A DNA stretch of 64,000 bases from Pisaster brevispinus. Its lineage: Eukaryota > Echinodermata > Asteroidea > Forcipulatida > Asteriidae. The notes beneath the pieces were generated by a model that was not told the origin of the DNA, made no database searches, and saw only the letters and a list, made by a program, of their open reading frames with translations. Each line of letters starts with the position of its first letter. Position 1 is the first letter of the stretch. Shown here piece by piece: positions 1-10,374 of this stretch. The translations under genes were made by a program, and so were the position numbers. Where the stretch lies: contig JAMKCF010000003.1 of NCBI GenBank assembly GCA_023634235.1, forward strand, positions 25,566,299-25,630,298, written 5' to 3'.

Positions 1-1069
1 GTTGACGTCTTGGCCTCTCCTTGATAGGCCTAGCATCACCCGTCTGTATGTGGTGTCTAACATCTTCTGTTCGGCCAATATCATGGTCACCACTGGAAAA
101 GACATCACGGAAGTCACTTAAGCATTTCTTGACCTCCTCGTGATACTTCGACTCAACACTTGCAGTGCCTCTCTCATACAAGTCCCTCAAATAACCAGGA
201 ACTTCCAGTGGTGGATCCGCCATCACCCCAGAACTACCTTCTATCAAATCATGCTCAACTGGGCAAATCACACCAACAGTCGTCCCCTTTCGGGCAACTC
301 TCTGCTCCCTACCAGGATTAAACACTCGCAGTGGAACAATGTCATTCCCTGCCTCTACCAAAGATCTGGCCAGTACCAGTCCTCTCTTTGCCAGTTCACC
401 CCCACTCTCTAAAGGTTCAACTAGTGCCGGACCTGCAAAAGCATTACCTCTCTTTGCTATGGTACCAGGGACAACTGCCTCATAGCCAGCAGGAATCACT
501 GTGTTTTCATGAACAACCACACGACCAACAAACGGTTCCCCGACACTGCTGGTACATTTTATGTCCTCGCCATTCAAGCTCCACCTCTTAGTTCGAAAAT
601 CCAATTTCCCACCTGTGGGCACAAGGAAATCCATCCCTAAGATTCCTGGACAACGCATTTCTGTGAAAATCGCCCTGACCGACTGGGTGGTCCGACCAAT
701 CTGAATTTCTACATCAGCGATGCCAAGTACTGAGAGTGGACTGCCATCCACCTGTCTCACCTGCACGCTTCCTTCTCCCATAAGGGGCCTTCGCTCCTTG
801 GGAATTTTGTAGTAAACCTCACTGCTGATCAGAGTGTCGGTTGACCCAGTGTCAACCAGAAATCGACAATCAGTCGCCCTGACTAGCCCATTCACAAAGA
901 AACCATAACGGGGATCCACACTCGACTTTGGCAGATTTATCACTCTTTGCCCATCTTCAACTTTTCTTCTTTTATCATCAACTATTAAGTCGCCATGATA
1001 CTGCCTCTTGGACCCTCTCTGACTTCCAGCCGTTCCGTGGGTCCACCGTTGGGCTGGCTGCCGTTTCCC
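1..1069 (-). CDS. pol: Retrotransposon pol: protease and start of reverse transcriptase (partial)
   Basis: An open minus-strand frame overlaps the end of gag in the -1 frame and stays open to the window edge. It contains an aspartic protease active site, VDTGSTD, at about 856-839, followed by the flap region and an ILGMDFL stretch near 640, the usual second protease motif. About 150 residues later comes the entry to a gypsy-type reverse transcriptase (about 100-5), with FRDVFSSGDHDIGRT followed by HHIQTGDARPI. The catalytic RT motif, RNase H and integrase are off the window. There is no convincing start codon, so expression probably needs frameshifting from gag. The family is clear; the clade within Ty3/gypsy is not. 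Confidence 0.85.
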
Positions 1070-2595
1070 TGGTCTGAAACAGCTTTCTTTGGAGGTTTCT
1101 TGCAGTCTCTTGCAAAGTGACCTCTATTGTCACAATTGAAACATCTCCATTCTTTCACTTTGCCTCTCGCAATCTTTTTCCTCCCTTGGGGGGACTCCTC
1201 TGCCTGAGCAGGTAACTCAACAGACTGACTTGACAATCTTCCCAACAAGTCAACCATCGTCTTTAAAGTCTGAGCCTGCACCTCCAAATTAGCCTCCATT
1301 TTCTCAACTCTCTGATCCAGACCGGAGTCTATTGCCCTCGCCAGTTTAGGAGGTTTTCCATCAAGTATCCTCTGCTGCTCTACCTTTTCAAAATTATCGG
1401 TCTCCAGTGCAGCCCGGATTGCCTCGTCCAGATTCTTTGGGCGGGCCCGATTTATACCTTCCCGTACTGACCGACTATCAACTGCATCAAGAAAATGATT
1501 CTTGGCCAACCTCTCACGAGACTCCTCTTGGATTTCAGGGTACGCTCTTAGCGTCAACTCATGGATAGCCTGACCAAGCTCTTGCAGGCTCTCCTTCGGC
1601 CCTTGCCGACGATGCCTAAGCTCTACAAGATAATTCTCGCTTTGTCTCCCAGAACCAAATCTCCTCTCAAGCAATTTTACTAGTTCACCATAGGTACACT
1701 TGCGATCAGGGGAAGCATCTCCCAAAATTCTGAGAGCATTTCCCTGAAGGCTTGCTGACAAATACCTGGCTGATTGCTCTTCATTCCAACCATTGACCTC
1801 TCGACATGACTCGAAATGTCGGTGATATTCTCGCCACAATACTTTGCCACTATACCTATCAGGGGTGATATTTGGGCGTCGATTGTTACGCTCCAACATC
1901 TTACCCTCACCTTCAACACCAACGTTTGACTCCTTCAACGGCACTGTACCCTTTACAGTTGGACTCATCACAGGGAGCACTCTTCCCTCAGCTGACATGT
2001 TAGCCGCCTTCTTTGGCCGAGTTGCCAAACTCAAAGGTTCACTGTGCAACCTCTTCGGACTAACAATATCCATGTCCTGAAGGAATGGATTGGTACTCTG
2101 TCTACCCTGTCCCATAAAACTCTGATTCGACACAAAAGACTGTGCATCGTCTCTATCATTGTCAACTGACAAAGCCTCAGCAGGGGCGGGTGTCTCTGAG
2201 ACATAGCCTCTAAGAGGGGTACTCTCTCGATTTCTCATCCCCCTATCTTTCAGGGGGCTCACCTGGGATGACATACCCATACCCTGAAATGGATTCGTTC
2301 CCATACCAGAGCTGTACCCAGAAGTCTTCTCTGGGATTTGGAAGTCAACCTCCGAGTCCACCTGAAACCTCACATGACTATTCTCATAATCGGCCTTACC
2401 GCTCCCCTGTCTAGGGAAACCCGTGGCTCCTTTATGTGCCAACGTCTTCGGAACTTTTCCCATCTCAGCATAGTGGTCTCTTTCCCACTGCAAAAGTTCC
2501 ATGTCCAACTTTGCACGAACTAACCCCTCTTGGATTTTCTGCAATTGAACATCAACCCCCAAGGTACCTTCTTGACCCTTGGGACCCTTACTCAT
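985..2595 (-). CDS. gag: Retrotransposon Gag polyprotein
   Basis: A 536-residue ORF begins with ATG at 2595 and ends with TAA at 985. The N-terminal third is low-complexity and probably disordered. The middle (about residues 235-380) has the retrotransposon capsid signature: a YSGKVLWREYHRHFE segment, a leucine-rich helix bundle (YLSASLQGNALRIL) and LVELRHRRQGPKESLQELGQ. A single CCHC zinc knuckle, CFNCDNRGHFARDC, lies near residue 490 and would bind the RNA genome. Gag assembles the virus-like particle in the cytoplasm. The ORF is undamaged and follows the leader ORF by about 160 bases. Confidence 0.9.
   Translation of the reverse strand: MSKGPKGQEGTLGVDVQLQKIQEGLVRAKLDMELLQWERDHYAEMGKVPKTLAHKGATGFPRQGSGKADYENSHVRFQVDSEVDFQIPEKTSGYSSGMGTNPFQGMGMSSQVSPLKDRGMRNRESTPLRGYVSETPAPAEALSVDNDRDDAQSFVSNQSFMGQGRQSTNPFLQDMDIVSPKRLHSEPLSLATRPKKAANMSAEGRVLPVMSPTVKGTVPLKESNVGVEGEGKMLERNNRRPNITPDRYSGKVLWREYHRHFESCREVNGWNEEQSARYLSASLQGNALRILGDASPDRKCTYGELVKLLERRFGSGRQSENYLVELRHRRQGPKESLQELGQAIHELTLRAYPEIQEESRERLAKNHFLDAVDSRSVREGINRARPKNLDEAIRAALETDNFEKVEQQRILDGKPPKLARAIDSGLDQRVEKMEANLEVQAQTLKTMVDLLGRLSSQSVELPAQAEESPQGRKKIARGKVKEWRCFNCDNRGHFARDCKKPPKKAVSDQGNGSQPNGGPTERLEVREGPRGSIMAT
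1026..1069 (-). promoter_or_regulatory. Probable -1 ribosomal frameshift signal between gag and pol
   Basis: On the minus strand the heptamer GGGAAAC (1069-1063) is in the gag frame as G GGA AAC, the X XXY YYZ form of a slippery site. The same heptamer is known at the gag-pro junction of some betaretroviruses. Five bases later CCAGCC (1057-1052) can pair with GGCTGG (1031-1026) across a 20-base loop, which itself contains GTGG/CCAC. The pol frame lies in the -1 phase and is open across this site. Seen: heptamer, phase, spacing, stem. Inferred: function. Confidence 0.7.
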
Positions 2596-2758
2596 GCTGG
2601 TTTACTATACCTCTAGTCAACCAACAGGCGACCAGTAAACCCAACACAAGAACAGGACCGAATCTACTTCTGGTCCAACTACGACAATCACCAGACCCAG
2701 ACCAGCCAGTAAGACACAGCAAACAAATCTACCACATACGCGTTAAGTTTGCTAGAAC

Positions 2759-3043
2759 TTACACTGTTGCCACACTCGGCCACTGACCACTAGGTGACTG
2801 AGTCACGTCTAGCGCAGCAGTCGGTGTTGCAACTCTTTGTAGTTCAAAACTTCGCGAAACTCTGGCACCGTGCCTCTGACTAGTCAAACTGTGGATTCGC
2901 AACAGTGTCAAATTCTGCTCCCTTGCAATTCGTCGTAACCGCCTCAACTCCACGCGAGTCTTGGCAAACTGACAAACCGCAACCAGAACAACAATTGCAA
3001 AAATCAACAAAAGTACAACAACAATCCACATTCGCATTGCCAA
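2759..3043 (-). CDS. Small single-pass membrane protein ORF in the retrotransposon leader
   Basis: A 94-residue ORF starts 85 bases after the primer binding site and ends about 160 bases before gag. Residues 6-28 are an unbroken hydrophobic helix (WIVVVLLLIFAIVVLVAV). An arginine-rich stretch follows (RVELRRLRRIAREQ), so the positive-inside rule would put the C-terminus in the cytoplasm. I do not recognise a family. Ty3/gypsy elements do not usually carry an ORF here. It could be a real accessory protein, a regulatory upstream ORF or a chance frame; the clean helix plus basic juxtamembrane segment argues mildly against chance. Confidence 0.45.
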   Translation of the reverse strand: MAMRMWIVVVLLLIFAIVVLVAVCQFAKTRVELRRLRRIAREQNLTLLRIHSLTSQRHGARVSRSFELQRVATPTAALDVTQSPSGQWPSVATV

Positions 3044-3127
3044 CTCTTGAACCTGTGTACTACTTCCTCTTCTTAATACAAAGGAGGAATAATCTCAACA
3101 GAGAGCTCGACTTAATCGATTACAATC

Positions 3128-3145
3128 ATCCCACTTCTGACACCA
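3128..3145 (-). other. Primer binding site complementary to tRNA-Leu
   Basis: The minus strand reads TGGTGTCAGAAGTGGGAT, an 18-base complement of the 3' end of animal tRNA-Leu including its CCA tail. It lies 3 bases inside the LTR end, as expected for the start of minus-strand DNA synthesis. Confidence 0.85.
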
Positions 3146-3148
3146 TTT

Positions 3149-4122
3149 GTGGCGGAACTTTACAACTTGATCCCGGGCCTACTTTCACCTCAGGTTGTAG
3201 ATCATAAAGTAATCTGAACGCTAAGGAGCTTTGTCCGTTTTGGAGGAAATATACCGCCGATTGTAATCAATTGTCTCTCCCTAATACACAGTTATCAATG
3301 CACAGAATAATTCACAAAGGACATCAATTTATAACCAACAAGCATCAACCAGTTTAACTATATTGTTGCCTTTCTCCAGTATGATTCAACAGAATCTCAG
3401 TAGGTTAACTTATCTACGGCATAAAACAAACAGATCACTAAGTCAACCACGTACTGTGTTCCTGCTTCTACTGTTATTTGCTCGTACAACAGCTACGCGC
3501 AATTACCGCGCCTAGTCAACCACGTGTCACTACAACGCGTCAACCAGTACTACACCCGAGCATTGACTGGAACACACATCAGCCAACCCCAGCGCGCACT
3601 AGTGTACAGGTTTACTTAGCAATAGCTTCACGAAAGATCGTGACTAACGGTTCTTACGTCCTACCGGTAAACCACGCACGCAGCGATAGTCAACCTGGTG
3701 ACAACCGTTCAACTCAAATACAATGTAAACCTCCACGGGTAACTGGAACACACGTCAGTTAACCCTGTAAACCTTCACGGCTAACTGGAACACACATCAG
3801 TCAACCCTGTAAGTCTCGGAGTCTCTGGCTCAAACCCTCTATGCACCTCTAGCATCAACCACACGCAAAAGCGTCGCAAAAGCAATTGTACTGAGCATGC
3901 AGTAAACAGAACAATGAACACGTACCTGTTACTTCAAGATCTTGCAGCCGACTGACTCGCCTCGTGCACACCTCGTGTACACGACGACCAACCAGTCGCT
4001 CCGCCCGGCACATGCGTAGATCGGCACAAGTCACCGACCCGCTCGCGCACGCGCCCTTGCATACAATTTAAATACATACAACATGCACTGACCGTCACAA
4101 TAGAAACAGCATTAAGCTGACA
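3149..4122 (-). repeat. 5' LTR of the Ty3/gypsy element
   Basis: The inner boundary is fixed by the primer site: on the minus strand the LTR ends GTTCCGCCACA. The outer end is less certain. A TGTCAGC start at 4122 gives the standard TGT...ACA ends and a length of about 970 bp, but it could reach 4142, where host repeat begins. A TATTTAAAT motif at about 4070-4062 (minus) could be the TATA box. The LTR is rich in short related blocks containing AACTGGAACACAC. Confidence 0.7.
3724..3807 (+). repeat. 42-bp tandem duplication inside the LTR
   Basis: Two adjacent 42-bp copies (3724-3765 and 3766-3807) start TGTAAACC and end TCAACCC/TTAACCC. A third diverged block lies at about 3565-3595. LTR tandem blocks often act as enhancers; that role is inference here. 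Confidence 0.75.
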
Positions 4123-4374
4123 AAAACCAAACGATTACCCCACCTCTAAGCAGCTCTATGAAATCCAGCCCTGGTGATCAATCTTAGTTAGACAACCGTG
4201 CAAGACTTGTTTGGTGCTCATCAAATGCAATTCTTTTATTTTACTGGCATGAACTTTTCAATCAAAGCTGTCTAATTTGAAACTAGTGTTCTTATTTTTT
4301 TTTATGAAGCTTAGAAATGTACTGTACTGTTTAGTCAGAACAAGTAAGAACAAATAAGACTGATTTTCTGATTA
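4123..4374. other. Intergenic, with one end of a host MITE
   Basis: Positions 4146-4165 match the right terminus of the MITE at 10135-10374 (AAGCAGCTCTATGAAAT). The rest is AT-rich with no recognisable feature. Confidence 0.5.
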
Positions 4375-4840
4375 AAAGTAGGGTCATTATTTGTTTTTTT
4401 GTCAACGTAATACTGATTTATGTGCAAAATTATAAAGAAAGATACAATAAAAGTCACATGTGAAAGTTTCAGCTGAATACAGTGTCTACTTGCTGAGAAA
4501 ACCAGCAAAAAACTGTAATGGTATTTTTAACAAGAATGTTGAATCCGCCTCGTTTGGCAAGGTATCATGTGTGGGTACCATCTGCCTCTTCTCTAGTTGC
4601 ACCATTCAAGGAGAAACCAACCCCGAGAAAGAATTCATAGTTTCTCAAATTCACATGTTTTTGGGTGAACAACTATCCAAACCATATTGCTTTGAAGAGA
4701 ATCCTTTCTCAAAATAGTTTATACACCTGTACTAATAAACAGCTGGAGTGCATCTCACCATGGAGCTAGCTCCATGATCTCACCAAGTTTGTATGGTTAT
4801 TAAACTTTTGAGTATTTACCAATCTAAGACCCTACCCTTT
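4375..4840 (+). mobile_element. MITE, family A (TIR GTAGGGTCATAGATTGG type), copy 1
   Basis: The ends AAAGTAGGGTC and GACCCTACCCTTT are inverted repeats flanked by TA on both sides, as expected for a Tc1/mariner-type non-autonomous element. The interior, with the blocks AAAGTTTCAGCTGAATACAG and GAATCCTTTCTCAAAATAGTT, recurs at 9185-9574, 20387-21250 (inverted) and 59837-60030. Confidence 0.75.
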
Positions 4841-4910
4841 TAGAAAACAGTATAAAATGTACAAACCAAACCACACCTAGGCTCTGTATGGTACCACCTT
4901 CCTATAGTCC

Positions 4911-5118
4911 ATCCAACACAGCTAGACCACGATCAAACATAAACTGCAATGACTTGATACAATCATTAGATAAGAAGTAAAAGACCTTATCTCCACCAAG
5001 GCTATTGTTTGAGTATGACCTTTGAATATTGTCTGCAGTGTCAGTGAGCACCTGGGTGGTTTTGCACGCTGCGTGGATGGCTGGTTCATACAGACTCGGC
5101 ATGGAGGATTGATTCACC
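4911..5118 (-). CDS. Candidate terminal exon of an unidentified gene
   Basis: On the minus strand a pyrimidine-containing tract ending TTCAAG precedes an open frame of about 68 codons ending in TAG at 4911. The peptide has a protein-like composition: NQSSMPSLYEPAIHAACKTT, then DTADNIQRSY, then DKVFYFLSNDCIKSLQFMFD. I do not recognise the family. No upstream exon in a matching frame was found within several kilobases, so it may be an isolated or decayed exon, or a chance ORF. It is not the missing end of TANGO2: the phase and sequence do not fit. Confidence 0.3.
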
Positions 5119-6029
5119 TTGAAGGCACTTGAACAACCAGAAACAGTTTAAGACACTTCTGAATTTGTTGAACTATGAGATCCTTTTATGTAGCACCTTA
5201 TAAGGGTTTACAAACACCAGGGCAAACCCTTCCCTTAGTGTAACTGGGTTCTTGTTTAGTGCATCAAACAACACACAGGACCTAGAGCTTAACATCAATT
5301 CAATGTAACACTTATTTCCATCCTCACTGAACAGTACAAGTACGTATAACAGAATGCCAAAGACAATATTGTGGAGGCACAATCCTAACAAGCCAATATT
5401 TAACTTTGTTAATTAATTATTACAAGACAAAGATATACATGGGGGCAAATAATCTGACAAGAAAGAAGTTGAGATAAGTGACTACTCAAAAATCTTTGTT
5501 CATCTCATTCGAAGAACAAAGCAATAATTATTAAGTGTCTTGCTTAACCTTCCGTGACACCATCGCTCACTTATTGAGTAACAGTTTTTAATTAAAAAGT
5601 AATTAGTCCGCCATTTTTTTTCTAAAAAATCAAAAAAATTCCAAGTTCCACAATTGCACCTAGCCAAATAGCATGCCAAATGTCTTATCACTACCCGGGG
5701 TTTGTTTTTAACTAACACAATCCAACATGACCCGCTCTCCAGGAATTCCCATAGGAATTGTACAGCAATTACTCAGCCTTGCTAAGTTGTGTAAACAAAG
5801 AGCGTTAGTCAAAGAAATGGTTGATTGAGCAGAAAGAGACATGTGGGCTCATCTCAAAATGCAATTTTGCTTGAATTGATTTTATTTAGTCAAAAAAGGG
5901 TCTATATCTAATGCTGTGGCTGATTTAAAAGTGATTGGGTGATTTAAAAGTGGTTTGGTTCTTCACAGAAATGTATTACACGCTAAAATCAAACTGTTAC
6001 TCAACAAGTAAGGCATGGCGATTTTTTTT
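5119..6029. other. Intergenic; partial SINE only
   Basis: At about 5505-5570 there is a piece of the SINE body in reverse orientation (AAGTGTCTTGCTTAACC). Nothing else is recognisable; the minus-strand frames here look like chance ORFs in AT-rich DNA. Confidence 0.4.
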
Positions 6030-6155
6030 TTATGGTGTCACGCAGAGTTAAGGACACAAGTGTCAAGACGAGGACTCGAACCCACACTCTGTTGATCGGA
6101 AACACCAGAGCTTGAGGTCCGATCCTCTTAACCGTTCGGCCAAGACATGCCGATT
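6030..6155 (-). mobile_element. tRNA-Leu-derived SINE head (partial)
   Basis: The reverse complement has an A-box-like TTGGCCGAACGGTTAAGAGG and a B-box GGGTTCGAGTCC, separated by the long variable arm of a class II (Leu/Ser) tRNA. The same layout is seen in the copies at 20630 and 24260. The body and (TTA)n tail are missing, so this is a truncated or diverged copy. Confidence 0.75.
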
Positions 6156-6699
6156 TCCAGCCAAGAACAAAGTAGCAGATACTCATAGACTACCCATTTT
6201 GTTTGGTCTAATGACTTATTCATGACTGGAGCAGAATTTTTCCAAGGAGAATCCAGCAGTCGCGCGAATGCACAGACGATTCCGTTTACTCATTCACATT
6301 GTGAGTTCTTGTCACATAGAGGTCAAGCAGATGAAACAAAATGTTCGCATGACAGCAAATTTTATGAACATTCTGTATTTCCTTTAAGGCAAGTCTTCAC
6401 ATCAAAGTGGAGATGGAGTGGTGCCTTCCTCAAGACTTCAAAAATCATTCTCTGCTTAATGCAAGAGCTTGCTCAGGGACCCATATCCTTATAAAAGCCT
6501 GGCTTCTTTAAGGGTCCCTCCACAGTTATCAAACAACTACTTATCTCTTAACTTACAATTTACATTGTATATACTTTTTGAGGCTTTGCATGGTGAGGTA
6601 TCAATGTATATTCGGTTTGCGGTAACACCATGTGTATTGTCTACTTTGCTGCATAGATTTGTTATTTTGGGGAACTACATGTACATGTAGGTCTTGCTT
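6156..6699. other. Intergenic, nothing recognised
   Basis: I see no splice-bounded exon or inverted-repeat termini on either strand; short ORFs here look accidental. Confidence 0.35.
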
Positions 6700-6990
6700 T
6701 ATTCTACTGCTGCGGAGTTGATTTCGGAAATTCGGGAGACTACTTAGTTCTGAGAAGAACTGTTCTGCTTATTAACTACTACTCGGGCGGATGGTAGGAA
6801 ATCGGCCAGGACTACTACTCTCGCTTAGTGATTTAAGATTTATTAAAATTGACAAAATAGTGGATCGAGGGGACTTCTTGTTATTAATTTCACTGCCCCG
6901 GAGTGAGTTCTTAATTGGTCTCAACGTTTCCACTAGCTTGCTCTAGTCACCATCAGGAGACATTGTCTTTGATTTTGTTTCTGTGGAAAT
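6700..6990. mobile_element. Penelope-like or similar retroelement terminus
   Basis: This block has the look of a terminal region with a hammerhead-like core. The reverse complement of 6910-6955 reads CTGATGG, a stem ACTAG/CTAGT, then GGAAAC. It ends with a GATTGATTGATT tail. The assignment rests on resemblance to hammerhead-bearing Penelope-like elements; no coding part is present. Confidence 0.35.
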
Positions 6991-7289
6991 AAACTGATTG
7001 ATTGATTGATCTGACAGCTATTGACAAAAAATAAGCAAGGTGGTTACTTTAAGTAGCGAGGTGAGCTACCTCACATTGGAATGGAAACACTGTTTGGTGT
7101 CTGCCATACTATTTGCTCTTCTATTGACTTTTTAACACTACCTCATGGAAAGTGCCTCTCACTAAAACTACAACATAAGGTGATAGGCATGTTGGAAAGG
7201 CAGCTGCCATACTCTGTCACTTCCTGCCCACAGCTCTCAGAGATTTTAAAGCACTGAATAAATTTCGGAGCGCACTGAAAAATGATTTA

Positions 7290-7454
7290 CAGTCAACCCT
7301 CATTATAAAGAACACAGTAGAGGTTCTAAAGAGCAAATTCTGAAGTCCCATATCTCATTTTCTGCTTTGGGTTTCTTTGTTTTACTGTCCTCTTATAACA
7401 ACATTTCTGTTACAAAGAGGTAGTCCGCCAGTCCCAGCGATCTTGTTAAAAGAG
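7290..7454. mobile_element. pogo/Tigger-like MITE, copy 1
   Basis: The ends CAGTCAACCCTCATTATAA and TTAAAAGAGGAGTCAACAG are near-inverted repeats flanked by TA. The whole unit is the reverse complement of 29834-30027 with moderate divergence. CAGTCRACYC ends and a TA target are typical of pogo-group elements. Confidence 0.65.
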
Positions 7455-8499
7455 GAGTCAACAGTATTTCAAACTGAGTATTTTTAATGAATGTTTAAAT
7501 AGATTTTTTATGTTAACATGCAATTTGTCATTTTAGCCCACTAATAATACAGTTTATGCTTTTGTGTTTTATAATGTTATGTATTTTATCCATGGATCAA
7601 TTTAATTGCATTTTGTTTTACTCTTCAGTAATTCATTTGCTACATATTTAATGTACATTTTTTTTTTTTTTACTTCCTACTTGTTATAATCCAGTTATTT
7701 AAAATTATTTCAATCTGTCCATAAATCGTACTGCTTAGCTTTTAACCAGCGCCATTTCTTTGTATAACTGTCTTCAGTGCCCTAGAGCATGCCTGCATGA
7801 TTAGGACGCTTTGTAAATATTGGTATTAATACCAATATTAAGACGATTCAACATGGCTAAATATTGTTGAACAGCTGTCATACGCTCGCATATCTACTGA
7901 CATACCCGCAAGGTTCTGGCAACTTCCAGCTCTAAACCTGGCATACGTTTACGTTTGTAGCTTTGAAAAACACTAACTTCAACATTCAAAGGCATTTGTT
8001 GACGACAGAAACTACCGTTTTTGCTAAAGGCAGTTTCAAAACCCCCCTTTTTTTCTGAACACACACAAATCCTCCAAGAAAAAATCTAGCTCAATGTATT
8101 TCCTATGGGCTTCTGGCAATCACTGTGGAGCTGGTTTTATGTGAAGTGAGCGTGGCTCACCCAGTAGAATTACGTCACAATACATGAACAGTATAAAGTA
8201 AAAACAACACATTTATAACTCTATAAAATACACAAACAAAAATGTAATTGAATTTACCAGTTAGGTGTAGCGATGTCCCCGATTGTTATGTCCACGTGAA
8301 TGATTGTATAAAGCTACAATGAATCATTTCAATCACTTAAATCAATAGCAATCAATACGATGACTAATTAGAAATACAAAGACCAAGGTCGAAAGCGCTT
8401 CAACCACAGAAATAACAAAACACTTCATGACATAGCAAATGAATGTGTATTTGCAACAAATATGAAAACAATCAAATGGTAGGCGTCCAAGGGCGACAG
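7455..8499. other. AT-rich intergenic DNA
   Basis: Long T and A runs (for example 7659-7671) and simple AT-rich sequence; no gene, tRNA or complete repeat recognised. Confidence 0.35.
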
Positions 8500-8712
8500 T
8501 TTAAAGGGGCTGTTGAAACGGGCTGTGTCGTCATGTTAAAAGCAGGTCTGCTGTACACCGATTACCTCTCACCCAGTTACTGCACGCGAGTGCCCTCCAT
8601 AGGTATGATACGGCAGGCGTATGCGGGCGCCCAGTATTTGGGTGAGAGCTCATAATTCCATGTATGTACAGCCACAGGCTTGCTTTAATCCTGACAACGC
8701 AGCCCCTTTAAG
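8500..8712. mobile_element. Short MITE with TTTAAAGGGGCTG termini
   Basis: TTTAAAGGGGCTG at the left and CAGCCCCTTTAA at the right form 12-13-bp terminal inverted repeats around about 190 bp of GC-richer sequence. No coding capacity. Confidence 0.6.
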
Positions 8713-9184
8713 TCTCTGTTGGCAAGTTCAGCACTAAACCAAGTAGAGCAAGGGCATCCGGTCTAAAACCCCGTCATCTTGCTGACCCCAAAGAGTTATT
8801 GCTTTGAAATTGATTGAGAACAGTGGGCTTGCGTGCCGGGCGCCCGCTTAGGGTGTAGTGCATGATGGAATGATGTCACACTAACTAACAAGATAGATTG
8901 CAATTATTCAGAGTTTGCAATTTTGTTCATGTGGCTTTGTAGTGGCACAGGTACAACTACAAACAAGAAATCACTTAAAATTATTTCTTAGGATTACTGC
9001 GTCTGCTGATAAAATTCCTGAAACATATGCACTGATGACGAACTGATTTGTAAAATAAATTTTTTGCAATGAACAAGAAACTAAAGAATTTACTAATTTC
9101 ACTACTTTTTGAGGAAAAAATTCCCCAGCTTTTATTCAGTACAAGTCGTAGATCGCTGTAGTATTCAATAATGTATACTTTTTA
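8713..9184. other. Intergenic, nothing recognised
   Basis: No coding or repeat structure that I can support. Confidence 0.3.
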
Positions 9185-9574
9185 GAGGTAGGGTCATAGA
9201 TTGGTTTTTGTCAACATAATGCTTGATAGTTAAAGGCAAAATTTTAACAAAATATACAATAAAAGTCACATGTGAAAGTTTCAGCTGAATGCAATGTCTA
9301 CTTGCTGAGAAAACAGCAAAAAAAGAAAGAAAAAAAGTTAGGGTACTTTCACGCGAACGTCGAATCCATCCCCGTTAGCGAGGTGACAAACTAACCCCAA
9401 GAAATCAGAGTCACAATAAAACGTTCTTGGGTGAAAAACTATGCAAACCATATCATCTCGAAGGGAATCCTTTCTCAAAATAGTTCGTTCTATCAACCGC
9501 TGCAGTGCTTGTCACCAAGTGAGTTTTTATGGTCATTAATTTATGAAGAATTTAACAATCTATGATCCTGCCTC
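9185..9574 (+). mobile_element. MITE, family A, copy 2
   Basis: GAGGTAGGGTCATAGATTGG at the left and AACAATCTATGATCCTGCCTC at the right are inverted repeats of about 20 bp. They are flanked by TA duplications (9183-9184 and 9575-9576). At 390 bp this is the cleanest copy in the window. Interior blocks match copies 1 and 3. Confidence 0.8.
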
Positions 9575-9639
9575 TAGGTGAAGATAGTGCAGTTACTTGC
9601 AAAGCATGTTTTTATTATCTAAATCTTTCAAAGCTCAAA

Positions 9640-10000
9640 CATGTTAATCTCCTGCTTATTTATCTGAACTTGTTCACCATTATTCCCCAACTCGGACTAT
9701 ACGTTCATCTCAACAGACATTGCTTTCATCTACAAGAGCTTCTTCCATTTTTTTATGGCCACAGATCATTTTCTTACGCCGCACCATTTCTTTGGAATAG
9801 TCTTCCTGAGCATATTCGCCAGGCTAGTTCTTTACACTGTTTTAAGTCTCTGTTAAAAACTCATTTGTTTGAAGCTGCTTATTTGTAATCTGCTTATTTG
9901 TAATTGTATCTTTCACTCTTTGTATATTTTATTGTTCTCTTTATGCGCTTAGAGGCTTTTGCATTAGGCGCTTTATAAATGTCTTTATTATTATTATTAT
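9640..10000 (+). mobile_element. 3' end of a CR1/L2-like non-LTR retrotransposon
   Basis: The frame ending at 9888 finishes with RSFSYAAPFLWNSLPEHIR, then FKSLLKTHLFEAAYL and stop. This is the C-terminal signature (WNSLP...FK..LK..LF) of CR1/L2/Crack-type LINE polyproteins. A short 3'UTR follows, containing GCGCTTAGAGGC...TAGGCGCTTTATAAAT and a (TTA)n tail. Only the last 65 or so codons are clear; the rest of the element is 5'-truncated, as is usual. The 3' tail closely resembles the tail of the SINE at 20630-21051. Confidence 0.75.
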
Positions 10001-10134
10001 TAAATCTATAACAAAAAATATAAAATTCATGTCAAAGTTTAGGATTGATGCTTTCACAAGTTTGTACAGCAAATGTTAACGCTTGTAGCTCCATCTCACA
10101 GAAAGACCACAGTCCGAGTAACTTTGAAATACCT

Positions 10135-10374
10135 GGGGCCAATTTCGTAGCGCTGCTTTACGGTAAGCAAATTTCATAGGTTAGCAAGAAAATTAGGCAG
10201 CCAGCTTGTGTGTCAACCATGGATTGCTATTGTTACATCACTGTTTTTCATACAGTAAGCACCGGAAGGTTAGCATGCCTTTTCATGTACTTCCGGTTAG
10301 TGGCGCTATGAAATGGAAACTCGCGCAGTAAGCACAAATTCAGCCGTTAAGCAGCTCTATGAAATTGGGTCCTG
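10135..10374. mobile_element. MITE, family B (GGGNCCAATTTCATAGAGCTGCTT termini)
   Basis: The left end (GGGGCCAATTTCGTAGCG) and right end (CTATGAAATTGGGTCC) are inverted repeats of about 28 bp with a few mismatches. Related or partial copies lie at 4146, 17037-17320, 19660-19715, 23587-23832 and 53788-53960, making this the commonest small element in the window. Confidence 0.75.

Larger units (their letters stand above)
1..4122 (-). mobile_element. Ty3/gypsy-type LTR retrotransposon, 5' half
   Basis: Read on the minus strand, the element runs LTR (about 4122-3149), primer binding site (3145-3128), leader ORF, gag (2595-985) and pol. It leaves the window at position 1 just as the reverse transcriptase begins. 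Gag-protease-RT order, a CCHC knuckle and a tRNA-Leu primer site are the Ty3/gypsy (Metaviridae) pattern. The gag and leader frames seen here carry no stops or frameshifts, so this half looks young. Integrase and the 3' LTR lie outside the window. Beyond the LTR (4143-4165) is the end of a host MITE, so the element probably inserted into or beside a repeat. Confidence 0.88.
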
